Source: G963674505 sp964575975 (GTDB taxonomy: Bacteria > Desulfobacterota > Desulfobacteria > Desulfobacterales > SKZT01). From it: DNA of 38,034 nucleotides. The notes below the pieces were generated by a model. The model saw only the letters and a list, made by a program, of their open reading frames with translations. It was not told the DNA's origin and did not search any database. Both the position numbers and the translations under genes were made by a program. Where the stretch lies: the NCBI GenBank assembly GCA_964575975.1, contig CAZNTU010000029.1:1-38034 (forward strand), in the 5' to 3' direction. Numbering within the stretch: position 1 is the first letter of the stretch; every line of letters starts with the position of its first letter. Shown in pieces: positions 22,507-30,017 of this stretch.

Positions 22507-25500
22507 TTACCGTCTTATATCCGTTTCGCGCCAATACAGCATGCCGCCGACCACCGGGGGGACCGGCACCTCGAGGATGTCGGCCGAATCGTCCGCAATG
22601 TACAGGCGGTCCTTGATGTCCACCGGCTTGTAAAGCATTTCGTCGATGAACAATCCAGATGGTAGAATGGTGTTTCCGTCTTGGTCCTTGATCACGTCGT
22701 CGCTTTCCACCTTATCATCTCCGTCGGTATCAAAGAGAGCTTTATTCTTTTTCCCCCCGCTGCAAGCGTCTATCTGGAAAAGCACGGACGAACCTCCCGA
22801 GGAACACGGGGTCTGGACCGGGGTCGAGGCTATAAACACGACCACGCCGTCGCGAATCATCGGATCGCGAATAACCCGCTGCCCAAGTGTCGGCATATCG
22901 AAATACCACCCCAGATGAAGGCCACCGCCGGCAATGTCCCAATAGTCGATCATGTTTTCGCTCATGGCGAAATAGGTTTTTCCGCCATATCCGATATAAC
23001 TGCCGGTCTGCTCAAGCAAGGTATAGTCTTTCCACTCCGGATTTGACAACATGCGATCGCCATCGGCCGTAAGAGTCGCAGTAAATTCGCCCAGATTCTT
23101 GCTTTTGGGGTCTTGTTTCAAATACTCCCAAGCCGGCTGCGTATCCCATATGCCATAAAGCGTTTGCGTGTCTGTGGTATTAAAGTCCCCTTCATTTACG
23201 TACTGACCCGTGCCGAAAATCACGATATACCCTGGACTGCCCGAGTCGCAGTGGCGCATGACGTCAGCTGCGGCAGTTATCCGTTGGGCGTTGCCGCTCG
23301 CGTTCTTCGCCGTGAACAAAGGCATTGAAGCCGTGCCGGACGTAAACGCAACGCCCCAAGAATCTTTGGTCGCGCCGCTGATATCGAATTTCCACATATT
23401 GCCTTTCAAATCCCCGACGTACACATAATCCGCGTAACCGTCGGAATTCGGATCGATAATGGCCGCATTGGCCACGATGCCGTTGCATTCCTTGACTCCC
23501 GTGGGGATTTTTTTGACCACGCTGCCGTCGGTGACGCTCAGCACATAAAGGACGGCCTCGCCGTTGACGCTGTTGTAACCGTTTCCGAAAACCACCACCC
23601 ATCCGGCGGCTTTTGTATTGACGATAAACGGACGGCTGAACGTGTATCCCAAATCGTCGTCGCCCAGTTTCACCGCCGAATACTCCCACTCGACGTCTGT
23701 CGTCGAAAAGGACGCGGGATCGGTGACGTTCAGGCAGTAAATCCCTTTGCCGCCCTTGCTTAGCCCTCCCACCAGATACGACGTGCCGTCAATGTTTTTC
23801 GCGTAAGGAGTATTGTTGACGTAATAGAGATGATCGTAGGAAGGGCTTGCCAAGTCGGCCAAGTGGTCGAAGACCAAATCGGGAATATAGGCGAACAATT
23901 CCTGTCCCCCTAGATAGCCGGCAAAGCTGGAATCTTCTGCTGCAAAGGCGTGTAGCATGCCGTCGTTGGCGCCGATATACACCGCTTTTTCATGGTATAC
24001 CGGCTCGGAATGAACGATATCGCCGAGCCGGCTTGCCCGGTTCCGGAAAGGACCGCCGTTTTTCAACTCCAGGCTGCGGTCTCCCCGCAGGTAATCGACC
24101 ATTAACGGGTCCGTATTCAGTAGAGTTTTCTGATCGGGATTCAAGCTACTGTAATCGAAGGATATGCCCCCCGCGCCGTCGAAAGTGTAGATTTTCCGCA
24201 GCTTCCAATCCGTCATGGAATCGTCGTCCAATTTCTTCTGGGCGCTCCAAATTTCGGCCTGGACCGCTCCTGTAGCGGCATCTATGGGCTTGGCCAGAAG
24301 ATCGCCGGACCAGAACGTCGAATTGTAGGTGCCTTGGTAAAGGTGCGTCCCGGTCTGCCTTTGGACCGAGTTGGTGGAAACCGCCGCAGCCGCGCCCAAC
24401 CGTCGTTCGATGTCGCTTCGGATGGCCTTCAGCGCCTCGACCATTTTCTGGGGATTCGAGGCGTTGATGAACAAACCGCGCCCTTCCACCGTAGCGTGCC
24501 ACAGGTCGTCGATGGTCTCGTTGGTCTGGGAGGCTATCGTCTTAGGCCATACGGGGCATACGAAGCCACCCGGAAGATTGCAGTTGGGCCATTGCTCCGG
24601 AATCAGTTTTCCTTCCACACCGAACGAAATTCCATAGGTGACCAAGTGTTGTCGCCTATTTTCGTCATAATCGTTTACCGGCACAAGATCGGCGAGATTG
24701 CTTCGGAAATCGGTGTCCCAATAGCTTTTGGCCATATCCGCCAAGGTGAGTTCGTTCGACTTCGTCGTCCAAAATCCTCCGGTAACGAGGATTGCGAAGG
24801 CCTGCTGGCATTCCCCTCCGTAATCCTTGGTGAAGTACGGAAAATCCGCGCTGGATGAATAGGTCGTAAAAGACGCGTGTTCCTTATTCAAATTCGCGTT
24901 CTGCGTTTTGTTGATGAAAAAGTCGCCCGTCCTCTCGTACGCCGAGTGCAGCTTTCCCACCGTTTCCGCCGAAGGTGATCGCAAGATATAAAGGTATGAC
25001 AGAACCGTGTCGGACTCGTCGTAAAAATTGCCGCCAACCACGACCTTTATGGGTTGTATGTTGTAACCGAAGCTTGCCGGCGGGAAACCGTCGAGCCTGA
25101 AATAGACTCCCGACAGATCGTTGACGAATTGTCCGAGGGCGCCGATGGCGGAGTCCGCACGGCTCCGGTAGAATTGATACCAGTTGGCGAAATTCTGGCG
25201 CGCCTGCTTGTAGTCGCCCACAAGCACATCGGCCGGCGGAGACGCCACCGGAACAATATCGGCCGTCGTTTCGACGACATTTTTGTTGCCGTCCATCAAT
25301 TGATAATACACCGCCGTGCCGGTTGCGGTGTCGCCCTCGAAATTGACCAGGTAATAATTTCCATCTATCTTGCTTTTGATATAGTAATGCGCTCTTTTTA
25401 CCGAAATATCTCCCGAAGCCGCCGTCGGAGGCGGTTGCTGTTGCGTTTGAGTCGGATACGGAATGTAGACGTGAAGCTCGTAATCGCCGGCCTGCATCGG

Positions 25501-26514
25501 AACCTCTAGGAAAATGTGATCGTAAATGCTCCAAGAAGAAGTGATGCTCGTGTAGAAGGTTCTAGTGTTGTCGGGATAAGTCTGATCTATATAGTAGTCG
25601 TTATTCGTATCACTGATTATCTCCATACCATTATGGGTTTTATATAATTTTCCTTCACTCAAAAGGACCGGATCATCGCTGTGGAATTCTCCTTTTCCAA
25701 CAACCAACCGTATTGTATCCATGGCATATTTGGAATATGAAGAAGATGAAGATAACCAAATAGAATCGCTCCAAATCCAAATGTTTGTATCGTTTTTTGG
25801 CTTGTTGAAGCTACCAATGTAATTCCAACCGCTCATGCTCCCCTGATCGATTTCGAATTGTCCCCAATCGTTAAACGATCCACTTCCGTATGTAATAATT
25901 CTGTAAACGACCTTTCCCCATGGATTGATAATGGTCGGTGCAGTAGGCGTGCCCGCCGACTGGGGAATCAGGGAAAAATCCGCGTTCAAATCGAAGGTCG
26001 CGTCGTCGAGAGGCCAAATTCGGGGCGTATCGGGGTTGGCGTGGGCGCTGGCGGGAGGGTTCTTGGCCAGAGGCCCTCCCTTCGAATCCTTGATCGCGTT
26101 CCAACGCGGCCAAGGAACGTAGGTTACCGTGGGATCATAGTAGGTGGTATTGTATCCCGACCACTGGGTTTTCCAATGGTTCCGCTTCTCGTTGGTGTCC
26201 AAATACTTGGACCCCGCCCTGGTCTTCTCCTCGAAAACATGTTCGTAGTAACTGCCGTCGATTTTGTAGGTCCCGCCTCCAGCATCGGTCATGATCGTGT
26301 AATAGAGCGACCGCGTATTTTCCAGGACCATGCCGATCAGCCCCGGGGCGGAGCGACTTTTGAGTTCAAGCGGAACGTCGGCCAATTCGGTGTCGGTGCA
26401 AACCGCTTGCGCCGCCACGAACCATCCCCCCAGGGCAATGATCGCGCCTATCGCGAGAATCATTGGGAGCGCGTGTCCGGCCTTTCGCAAGTTGAATTTT
26501 TGCTTTTTTCTCAT
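22507..26514 (-). CDS. pilY1: PilY1-like type IV pilus tip adhesin/assembly protein
   Basis: 1335 residues from ATG 26514, which has AAGGGG 5 bases upstream; the open frame extends to 26703 without support. The N-terminus is a signal peptide ending near AAQA/VC. The first 800 residues are poorly conserved, with a serine run and an AT-rich coding stretch. The segment QKMVEALKAIRSDIERRLGAAAAVSTNS leads into the PilC/PilY1 beta-propeller. The propeller has the calcium loop DPNSDGYAD (1021-1029), then YVYVGDLKGNMWKFDIS. A second EF-hand-like loop, DTDGDDKVESDD, is at 1262-1273. PilY1 sits at the pilus tip with minor pilins and controls extension and adhesion in a calcium-dependent way in other bacteria. 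Confidence 0.93.
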   Translation of the reverse strand: MRKKQKFNLRKAGHALPMILAIGAIIALGGWFVAAQAVCTDTELADVPLELKSRSAPGLIGMVLENTRSLYYTIMTDAGGGTYKIDGSYYEHVFEEKTRAGSKYLDTNEKRNHWKTQWSGYNTTYYDPTVTYVPWPRWNAIKDSKGGPLAKNPPASAHANPDTPRIWPLDDATFDLNADFSLIPQSAGTPTAPTIINPWGKVVYRIITYGSGSFNDWGQFEIDQGSMSGWNYIGSFNKPKNDTNIWIWSDSIWLSSSSSYSKYAMDTIRLVVGKGEFHSDDPVLLSEGKLYKTHNGMEIISDTNNDYYIDQTYPDNTRTFYTSITSSWSIYDHIFLEVPMQAGDYELHVYIPYPTQTQQQPPPTAASGDISVKRAHYYIKSKIDGNYYLVNFEGDTATGTAVYYQLMDGNKNVVETTADIVPVASPPADVLVGDYKQARQNFANWYQFYRSRADSAIGALGQFVNDLSGVYFRLDGFPPASFGYNIQPIKVVVGGNFYDESDTVLSYLYILRSPSAETVGKLHSAYERTGDFFINKTQNANLNKEHASFTTYSSSADFPYFTKDYGGECQQAFAILVTGGFWTTKSNELTLADMAKSYWDTDFRSNLADLVPVNDYDENRRQHLVTYGISFGVEGKLIPEQWPNCNLPGGFVCPVWPKTIASQTNETIDDLWHATVEGRGLFINASNPQKMVEALKAIRSDIERRLGAAAAVSTNSVQRQTGTHLYQGTYNSTFWSGDLLAKPIDAATGAVQAEIWSAQKKLDDDSMTDWKLRKIYTFDGAGGISFDYSSLNPDQKTLLNTDPLMVDYLRGDRSLELKNGGPFRNRASRLGDIVHSEPVYHEKAVYIGANDGMLHAFAAEDSSFAGYLGGQELFAYIPDLVFDHLADLASPSYDHLYYVNNTPYAKNIDGTSYLVGGLSKGGKGIYCLNVTDPASFSTTDVEWEYSAVKLGDDDLGYTFSRPFIVNTKAAGWVVVFGNGYNSVNGEAVLYVLSVTDGSVVKKIPTGVKECNGIVANAAIIDPNSDGYADYVYVGDLKGNMWKFDISGATKDSWGVAFTSGTASMPLFTAKNASGNAQRITAAADVMRHCDSGSPGYIVIFGTGQYVNEGDFNTTDTQTLYGIWDTQPAWEYLKQDPKSKNLGEFTATLTADGDRMLSNPEWKDYTLLEQTGSYIGYGGKTYFAMSENMIDYWDIAGGGLHLGWYFDMPTLGQRVIRDPMIRDGVVVFIASTPVQTPCSSGGSSVLFQIDACSGGKKNKALFDTDGDDKVESDDVIKDQDGNTILPSGLFIDEMLYKPVDIKDRLYIADDSADILEVPVPPVVGGMLYWRETDIRR

Positions 26515-26608
26515 GTCAACCCCTTCGGTAGCCAAGGCATATACGTGAACCTGGAAATAATTTGCGGGACGGAAAACGGCTTTTCGCCATTCGCGGGAAA
26601 GTACATTC

Positions 26609-27208
26609 TTAAAACCGTTTAATGACCCCGAGTTCGACAGACGCCAACCCGTAGGTGACCGAGTCGTATATGGCGATGACCCTTCCCTGGCGCCATTGTG
26701 CATTTGTCATTACGAGCGAACTGTTCGGCGCGTCTCGCCACCCGACGAAATAGTAGCGCAGAGGCGCGGCGGCCGTTTCCCCCCGTTCATCGAGAAGTGT
26801 GGCGGCCGCAACGGCGGAATTGTTGTTCGTTAGAGGAAAATTGTCGTCGTCCCCTGGATCGTCTACTGTGGGATCGTTGTCCCAGGTGGCGATATCCTTG
26901 AACCAAGCCGGCGCTCCCACTCCCCCAGGCGCCAAGTCGGGGGCGTCGTTCCTGGTCAGGATGTCCCTGAGACCTTCCATGGCCGCCATTTCGGCCAGCA
27001 AAAGATTCTGTTTGTGAATGGCGGTGTTGCGCACTATGCCGGATTCCGTCACCACAAGGTCGGTGGCCGCGATGCCGCCCAGCGTCAGCAGGACCAATAC
27101 CATCAGCACGACAAGAATGATCGATCCTTTTTCGCCGGTCTTGGCAACGGGTTCGACTTCATTTTCCATGTACGCGTTTTTGCCGTTCCTTGACGTTTTC
27201 ATCGTCAT
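26609..27208 (-). CDS. pilX: PilX-like minor pilin lacking Glu5
   Basis: 199 residues; ATG 27208 overlaps the pilV stop (ATGA), so a second ATG at 27202 is less likely. A charged leader of about 30 residues ends KTGEKG, the prepilin peptidase site, followed by the hydrophobic helix SIILVVLMVLVLLTLGG. Position +5 is Val, not Glu, as in GspK/PilX-type tip subunits, which lack the Glu that pairs with the preceding pilin. The rest is a small globular domain with a Asp-rich loop (DDPGDDDNF) that could bind calcium. It precedes pilY1 by 94 bp, consistent with a tip complex. Confidence 0.82.
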   Translation of the reverse strand: MTMKTSRNGKNAYMENEVEPVAKTGEKGSIILVVLMVLVLLTLGGIAATDLVVTESGIVRNTAIHKQNLLLAEMAAMEGLRDILTRNDAPDLAPGGVGAPAWFKDIATWDNDPTVDDPGDDDNFPLTNNNSAVAAATLLDERGETAAAPLRYYFVGWRDAPNSSLVMTNAQWRQGRVIAIYDSVTYGLASVELGVIKRF

Positions 27209-27684
27209 CCATCCCTGTTCCATATTTTGGACATTTCCAGCTCCGCCATGATTCGAGCCGGTCTTGCGGTCTCGAACACTCTGATCTCGATGTTCTTCAC
27301 AAGGGGCAAGGGGTCCGGAGTATTCGTCGGCGAATATACGTTCGGGCTTACCTCGTCGGTTGTGGAAACGGTCCACTGGATTGTATATCGACCCGCGGCC
27401 GCATTGTGATCGCCGTCGACAAACTCGGCCGGAATGTCGAACTGTTCGACCGCGCCGTTTCCGTCCAGGTCGAGCCTGTCGTCGTAAAGGGGCAGGCCCT
27501 GCAGTAACTCCGCCTGGGCGGTTGCCAGCTGTAACGCTTCCGTGACTTCCCTTGCCGAAACGGTCTTCGTATTGGCGTCGATCTGCATCGCGGCGATCGC
27601 CAGAAATCCCACGGCGAATATCGCCATTGCGATCACCACCTCGATAAGACTGAATCCTTCGTTCTTATTCCGGCCGTTCATCAT
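27205..27684 (-). CDS. pilV: PilV-like minor pilin
   Basis: 159 residues; GAGGAGGG lies 5 bases before ATG 27684. A short leader ends at NEG, then FSLIEVVIAMAIFAVGFLAIAAMQ, the class III/type IV pilin helix with Glu5. The globular part includes LQLATAQAELLQGLPLYD, the usual PilV pattern after the helix, and a short DLDGNGAVEQFD segment that resembles a calcium loop. The gene follows pilW by 22 bp and is coupled to pilX by a 4-bp overlap. Confidence 0.87.
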   Translation of the reverse strand: MMNGRNKNEGFSLIEVVIAMAIFAVGFLAIAAMQIDANTKTVSAREVTEALQLATAQAELLQGLPLYDDRLDLDGNGAVEQFDIPAEFVDGDHNAAAGRYTIQWTVSTTDEVSPNVYSPTNTPDPLPLVKNIEIRVFETARPARIMAELEMSKIWNRDG

Positions 27685-27706
27685 GCAAACCCTCCTCGCA
27701 CCGAAT

Positions 27707-28435
27707 TCAAAACGCAATGTTCCGGCAGGTGACGTTGGTCGCCATCATCAGTCTTCTAAACGTGTCGTTGGGAGGAGATAGAATAGTGTCGCCCCGTTGG
27801 TTCCGATATTCCACGTTGTCGACGACCGCTGTCAACATTCCCCGCCGGGAAAGTCCATAACGGGCCACGATGGATATCTGCACCTGGCGGATGTCGTCCA
27901 CGGCCGGACCCGTCACCGGCGCGGCTATAACTCCTCCCTCGCGATTCAAATACACGAAATTCAAAGCGTCGACATTCGGCAGCAATACAACGCAGGGCGT
28001 CGCCCTGCTCGCGTCGCAGCGGACAAGATCGCCGCCGGCGATCGCATATCGAATGTCTTCGCCTTCGTCGTCCGTATCCCCGTCGAACTGCCTCATATTG
28101 TCCACAGTCCTTCCCACTATATCGCGGGTAAATCGCAATTCGTCGGAACGAGCCAAAACCATAGCCGCCCCCGCGTTTCCCGAGGGGTCGGCGCCGGCCG
28201 ACCGGATTTCGCGCTCCATAATCGTTAGCGCGGCCCTAACCCCCTGCTGCATCTCCAAGACCGCCTCCTGTGTGGCCTGGCCTTTGACCTGGGCCTGGTG
28301 AACCGCTAATACGGCCGCGCCGACAATCGACCCTATAGCAAGGGCCGTCAACACTTCGACCAGCGTCATGCCGGAATTGCCGGAAACAAACTTGGTTTCC
28401 AAACAGCCACACCTTCGGCGCAATAATGTCATCAT
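27707..28435 (-). CDS. pilW: PilW-like minor pilin
   Basis: 242 residues from ATG 28435 (AGGA 5-6 bases upstream); ATG 28441 and 28432 are close alternatives. A 22-residue leader ends in NSG, then MTLVEVLTALAIGSIVGAAVL with Met at +1 and Glu at +5. Typical PilW features follow: QQGVRAALTIMEREIRSAGADPSG, and near the C-terminus QVQISIVARYGLS. Transcription order here is fimT, pilW, pilV, pilX, pilY1, with W and V swapped relative to Pseudomonas aeruginosa. Confidence 0.87.
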   Translation of the reverse strand: MMTLLRRRCGCLETKFVSGNSGMTLVEVLTALAIGSIVGAAVLAVHQAQVKGQATQEAVLEMQQGVRAALTIMEREIRSAGADPSGNAGAAMVLARSDELRFTRDIVGRTVDNMRQFDGDTDDEGEDIRYAIAGGDLVRCDASRATPCVVLLPNVDALNFVYLNREGGVIAAPVTGPAVDDIRQVQISIVARYGLSRRGMLTAVVDNVEYRNQRGDTILSPPNDTFRRLMMATNVTCRNIAF

Positions 28436-28477
28436 AGCCATCCTGTCCAATATTTGCCGCCCCCGCCTTCCGGCGTC

Positions 28478-28957
28478 CTAATCGATCATCGCGCGGCCGG
28501 TCAAGTTCACGGTGACCCGCCTTTTCACCCCGTCCAGACTGGTCAGTTCGACAATTCCCTCGTCTCTGTCGAGGATATTGGTCAAACCGTTCCCGTCGAA
28601 TCGAACCCAGTCCTCGTCGTCCGCGAACAAGGCAACGGTAATTTTCGCCCCATGGGGCAATTGGTAATAGTCGATCACGGGTTCCGATCCGGCGTCCCAG
28701 ACGTCGTCGCGGTCGTGGTCCACCCACGCCCTGAAATCCTGCCGGGTCTTGTCGAACTGGACGACGGTGAAAACGTTCTCCTTCACCGCGCGAGCCTTTG
28801 CGCTCCGCATCGTGGCCAGCGCGCGCTGCACGCTCGCGCTGTATTCCCTGTTCTTCCTCCACGAAACAACGTTCGGAACGGCGACCGACGTAAGAATGCC
28901 AATCATCGCGACCACGACCATCAGTTCCATCAAGGTGAATCCAGCGTTTCTTTTCAT
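28478..28957 (-). CDS. fimT: FimT/GspH-like pseudopilin, first gene of the minor pilin operon
   Basis: 159 residues with CAGGAGGAACC before the ATG. The leader MKRNAG is cut before FTLMELMVVVAMIGILTSVAVP, a canonical type IV pilin helix with Glu5. The remainder fits FimT/FimU/GspH: LATMRSAKARAVKENVFTVVQFD, then an acidic loop DHDRDDVWDAG, and a beta-rich C-terminus ending VTVNLTGRAMID. It opens the operon; a perfect 18-bp palindrome lies 58 bp upstream of the start. Confidence 0.9.
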   Translation of the reverse strand: MKRNAGFTLMELMVVVAMIGILTSVAVPNVVSWRKNREYSASVQRALATMRSAKARAVKENVFTVVQFDKTRQDFRAWVDHDRDDVWDAGSEPVIDYYQLPHGAKITVALFADDEDWVRFDGNGLTNILDRDEGIVELTSLDGVKRRVTVNLTGRAMID

Positions 28958-29014
28958 CTTGGTTCCTCCTGAAGATTAAACCCGTCATTCGCAACGACTC
29001 CCGTGCCACCATGA

Positions 29015-29032
29015 TCTCAAACCGGTTTGAGA
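29015..29032. promoter_or_regulatory. Perfect 18-bp palindrome upstream of fimT
   Basis: TCTCAAACCGGTTTGAGA is fully self-complementary. It ends next to a TGGCAC sequence on the minus strand (29008-29003) and lies 58 bp before the fimT start, an operator-like position. No second copy was seen. Confidence 0.6.
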
Positions 29033-29513
29033 ATTCCAAAACTCGAAAGAAGGATTGCCGGTGCGAAACTTTTCGTTCCGTTTCGGCGCAGACATTGCCT
29101 TCGGAAAATCGTTCCGTTTTGTCGATTCATAAAGGCAAGATATGTGCCATCCCAGCCCGTTTTGAAAAAAGAGAGACGGGAGCCTTGTCGAAGCTCGCGG
29201 CAACCAATCAGGGCTGCGAATGCGGACTGCGATAGACAACGAAGAAAGTGCAAAAAATGGCACTACCGGAATTCTCGTTTCCATCGGGACGCATTCCATG
29301 CACGAGTCTTTATGAGTCATGCCAATTTCGGCACGATTCGTGCTGAAAAGAAATCCTTCGCGTTCGAAGGAAATCGCACGCGACTGGTCGAAAAAATAGA
29401 GATCGTTCCTTTTTGGGGATTGCGCGACTCTTCTCTTGGAAACCGCGAGGCGGCTTTCGATTTTTTAAGGACGATTTTATGCGATTTGTCGTTGGGGCTT
29501 GAAAAAAAGTAAA

Positions 29514-29693
29514 GCGAGCGGCTTTCTCAAGCGAAAGGTTAAGGCCGATACTTATTAAAAGGTAGGATTAAGTTGGCGGGAATGATTCATGTTTCCAGCA
29601 AATAATTAAATGCAATCAAATTTCGACGCGGGTGGGCTGTGCCCGCGCTGTACTCGAATTATCAGGCAATTTAAACGAGAAAAATCCGCTCGC
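29514..29693. repeat. Dispersed element copy B with terminal inverted repeats
   Basis: Ends GCGAGCGG (29514-29521) and CCGCTCGC (29686-29693) are inverted repeats that extend outward as AAA/TTT and inward as TTTCTC/GAGAAA. The internal hairpin is CGCGGG (29627-29632)/CCCGCG (29642-29647). Compared with copy A at 21330-21510, the eighth terminal pair changed from A-T to G-C with both sides altered, which keeps pairing. Confidence 0.72.
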
Positions 29694-29921
29694 TTTGGGG
29701 TAGCTTTTTTAATGAACGCGAAACAGCCGCTTTATCTTGCGCTCGTCTCGGCTTCCGCCGATTCTCGCGGCTGTTTCCCTGGAAAAACTTGCGTTTCCTG
29801 TCTTTATAGGAAGCAACTTGCATGCCGTAAGCTTCCAAACTTGAAAAAACCTCGCGAACGCCTTTGTTTCCACCATTCCGGAAGACCGCAAAAAGCCGGC
29901 CGCAAAAATCCGCCGGCAAAA

Positions 29922-29938
29922 AGTGCCATTATGGCACT
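29922..29938. promoter_or_regulatory. Palindrome AGTGCCAT-T-ATGGCACT
   Basis: Perfect 8-bp arms with a single central base, flanked by A-runs, 80 bp downstream of the sigma-54 activator stop. It resembles three weaker dyads in the same gap. It is not followed by a T-run long enough for a terminator call, so an operator is more likely. Confidence 0.5.
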
Positions 29939-30017
29939 CAAAAAAACGGCTCGGTACGCGAAGAACATCTCCAACACAGCCTCTCGAACAACAGTGCCGA
30001 ATATGGCGCAAACCGTG

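Larger units (their letters stand above)
28958..30017. other. Intergenic region with palindromes and repeat copy B
   Basis: 1060 bp between the sigma-54 activator gene and the fimT operon. Frames crossing it are short and low in complexity, so I call no gene. It holds an 18-bp perfect palindrome (29015-29032), several TGCC...GGCA dyads (29247-29264, 29319-29334, 29922-29938, 29994-30009), a GCACGA-T-TCGTGC palindrome (29331-29343) and the 180-bp element at 29514-29693. The region must carry the promoter for the pilin operon, but I could not identify it. Confidence 0.65.

Noticed and set aside
28991..29008. TGGCAC and TTGC on the minus strand upstream of fimT, resembling a sigma-54 promoter
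   Set aside because: Ten bases separate TGGC and TTGC instead of seven, so the -24/-12 spacing is three bases too long.
29027..29512. Open frame of 161 codons in the gap before the pilin operon
   Set aside because: Composition is Arg/Lys/Phe-rich without domain pattern or ribosome-binding site, and it overlaps several palindromes.
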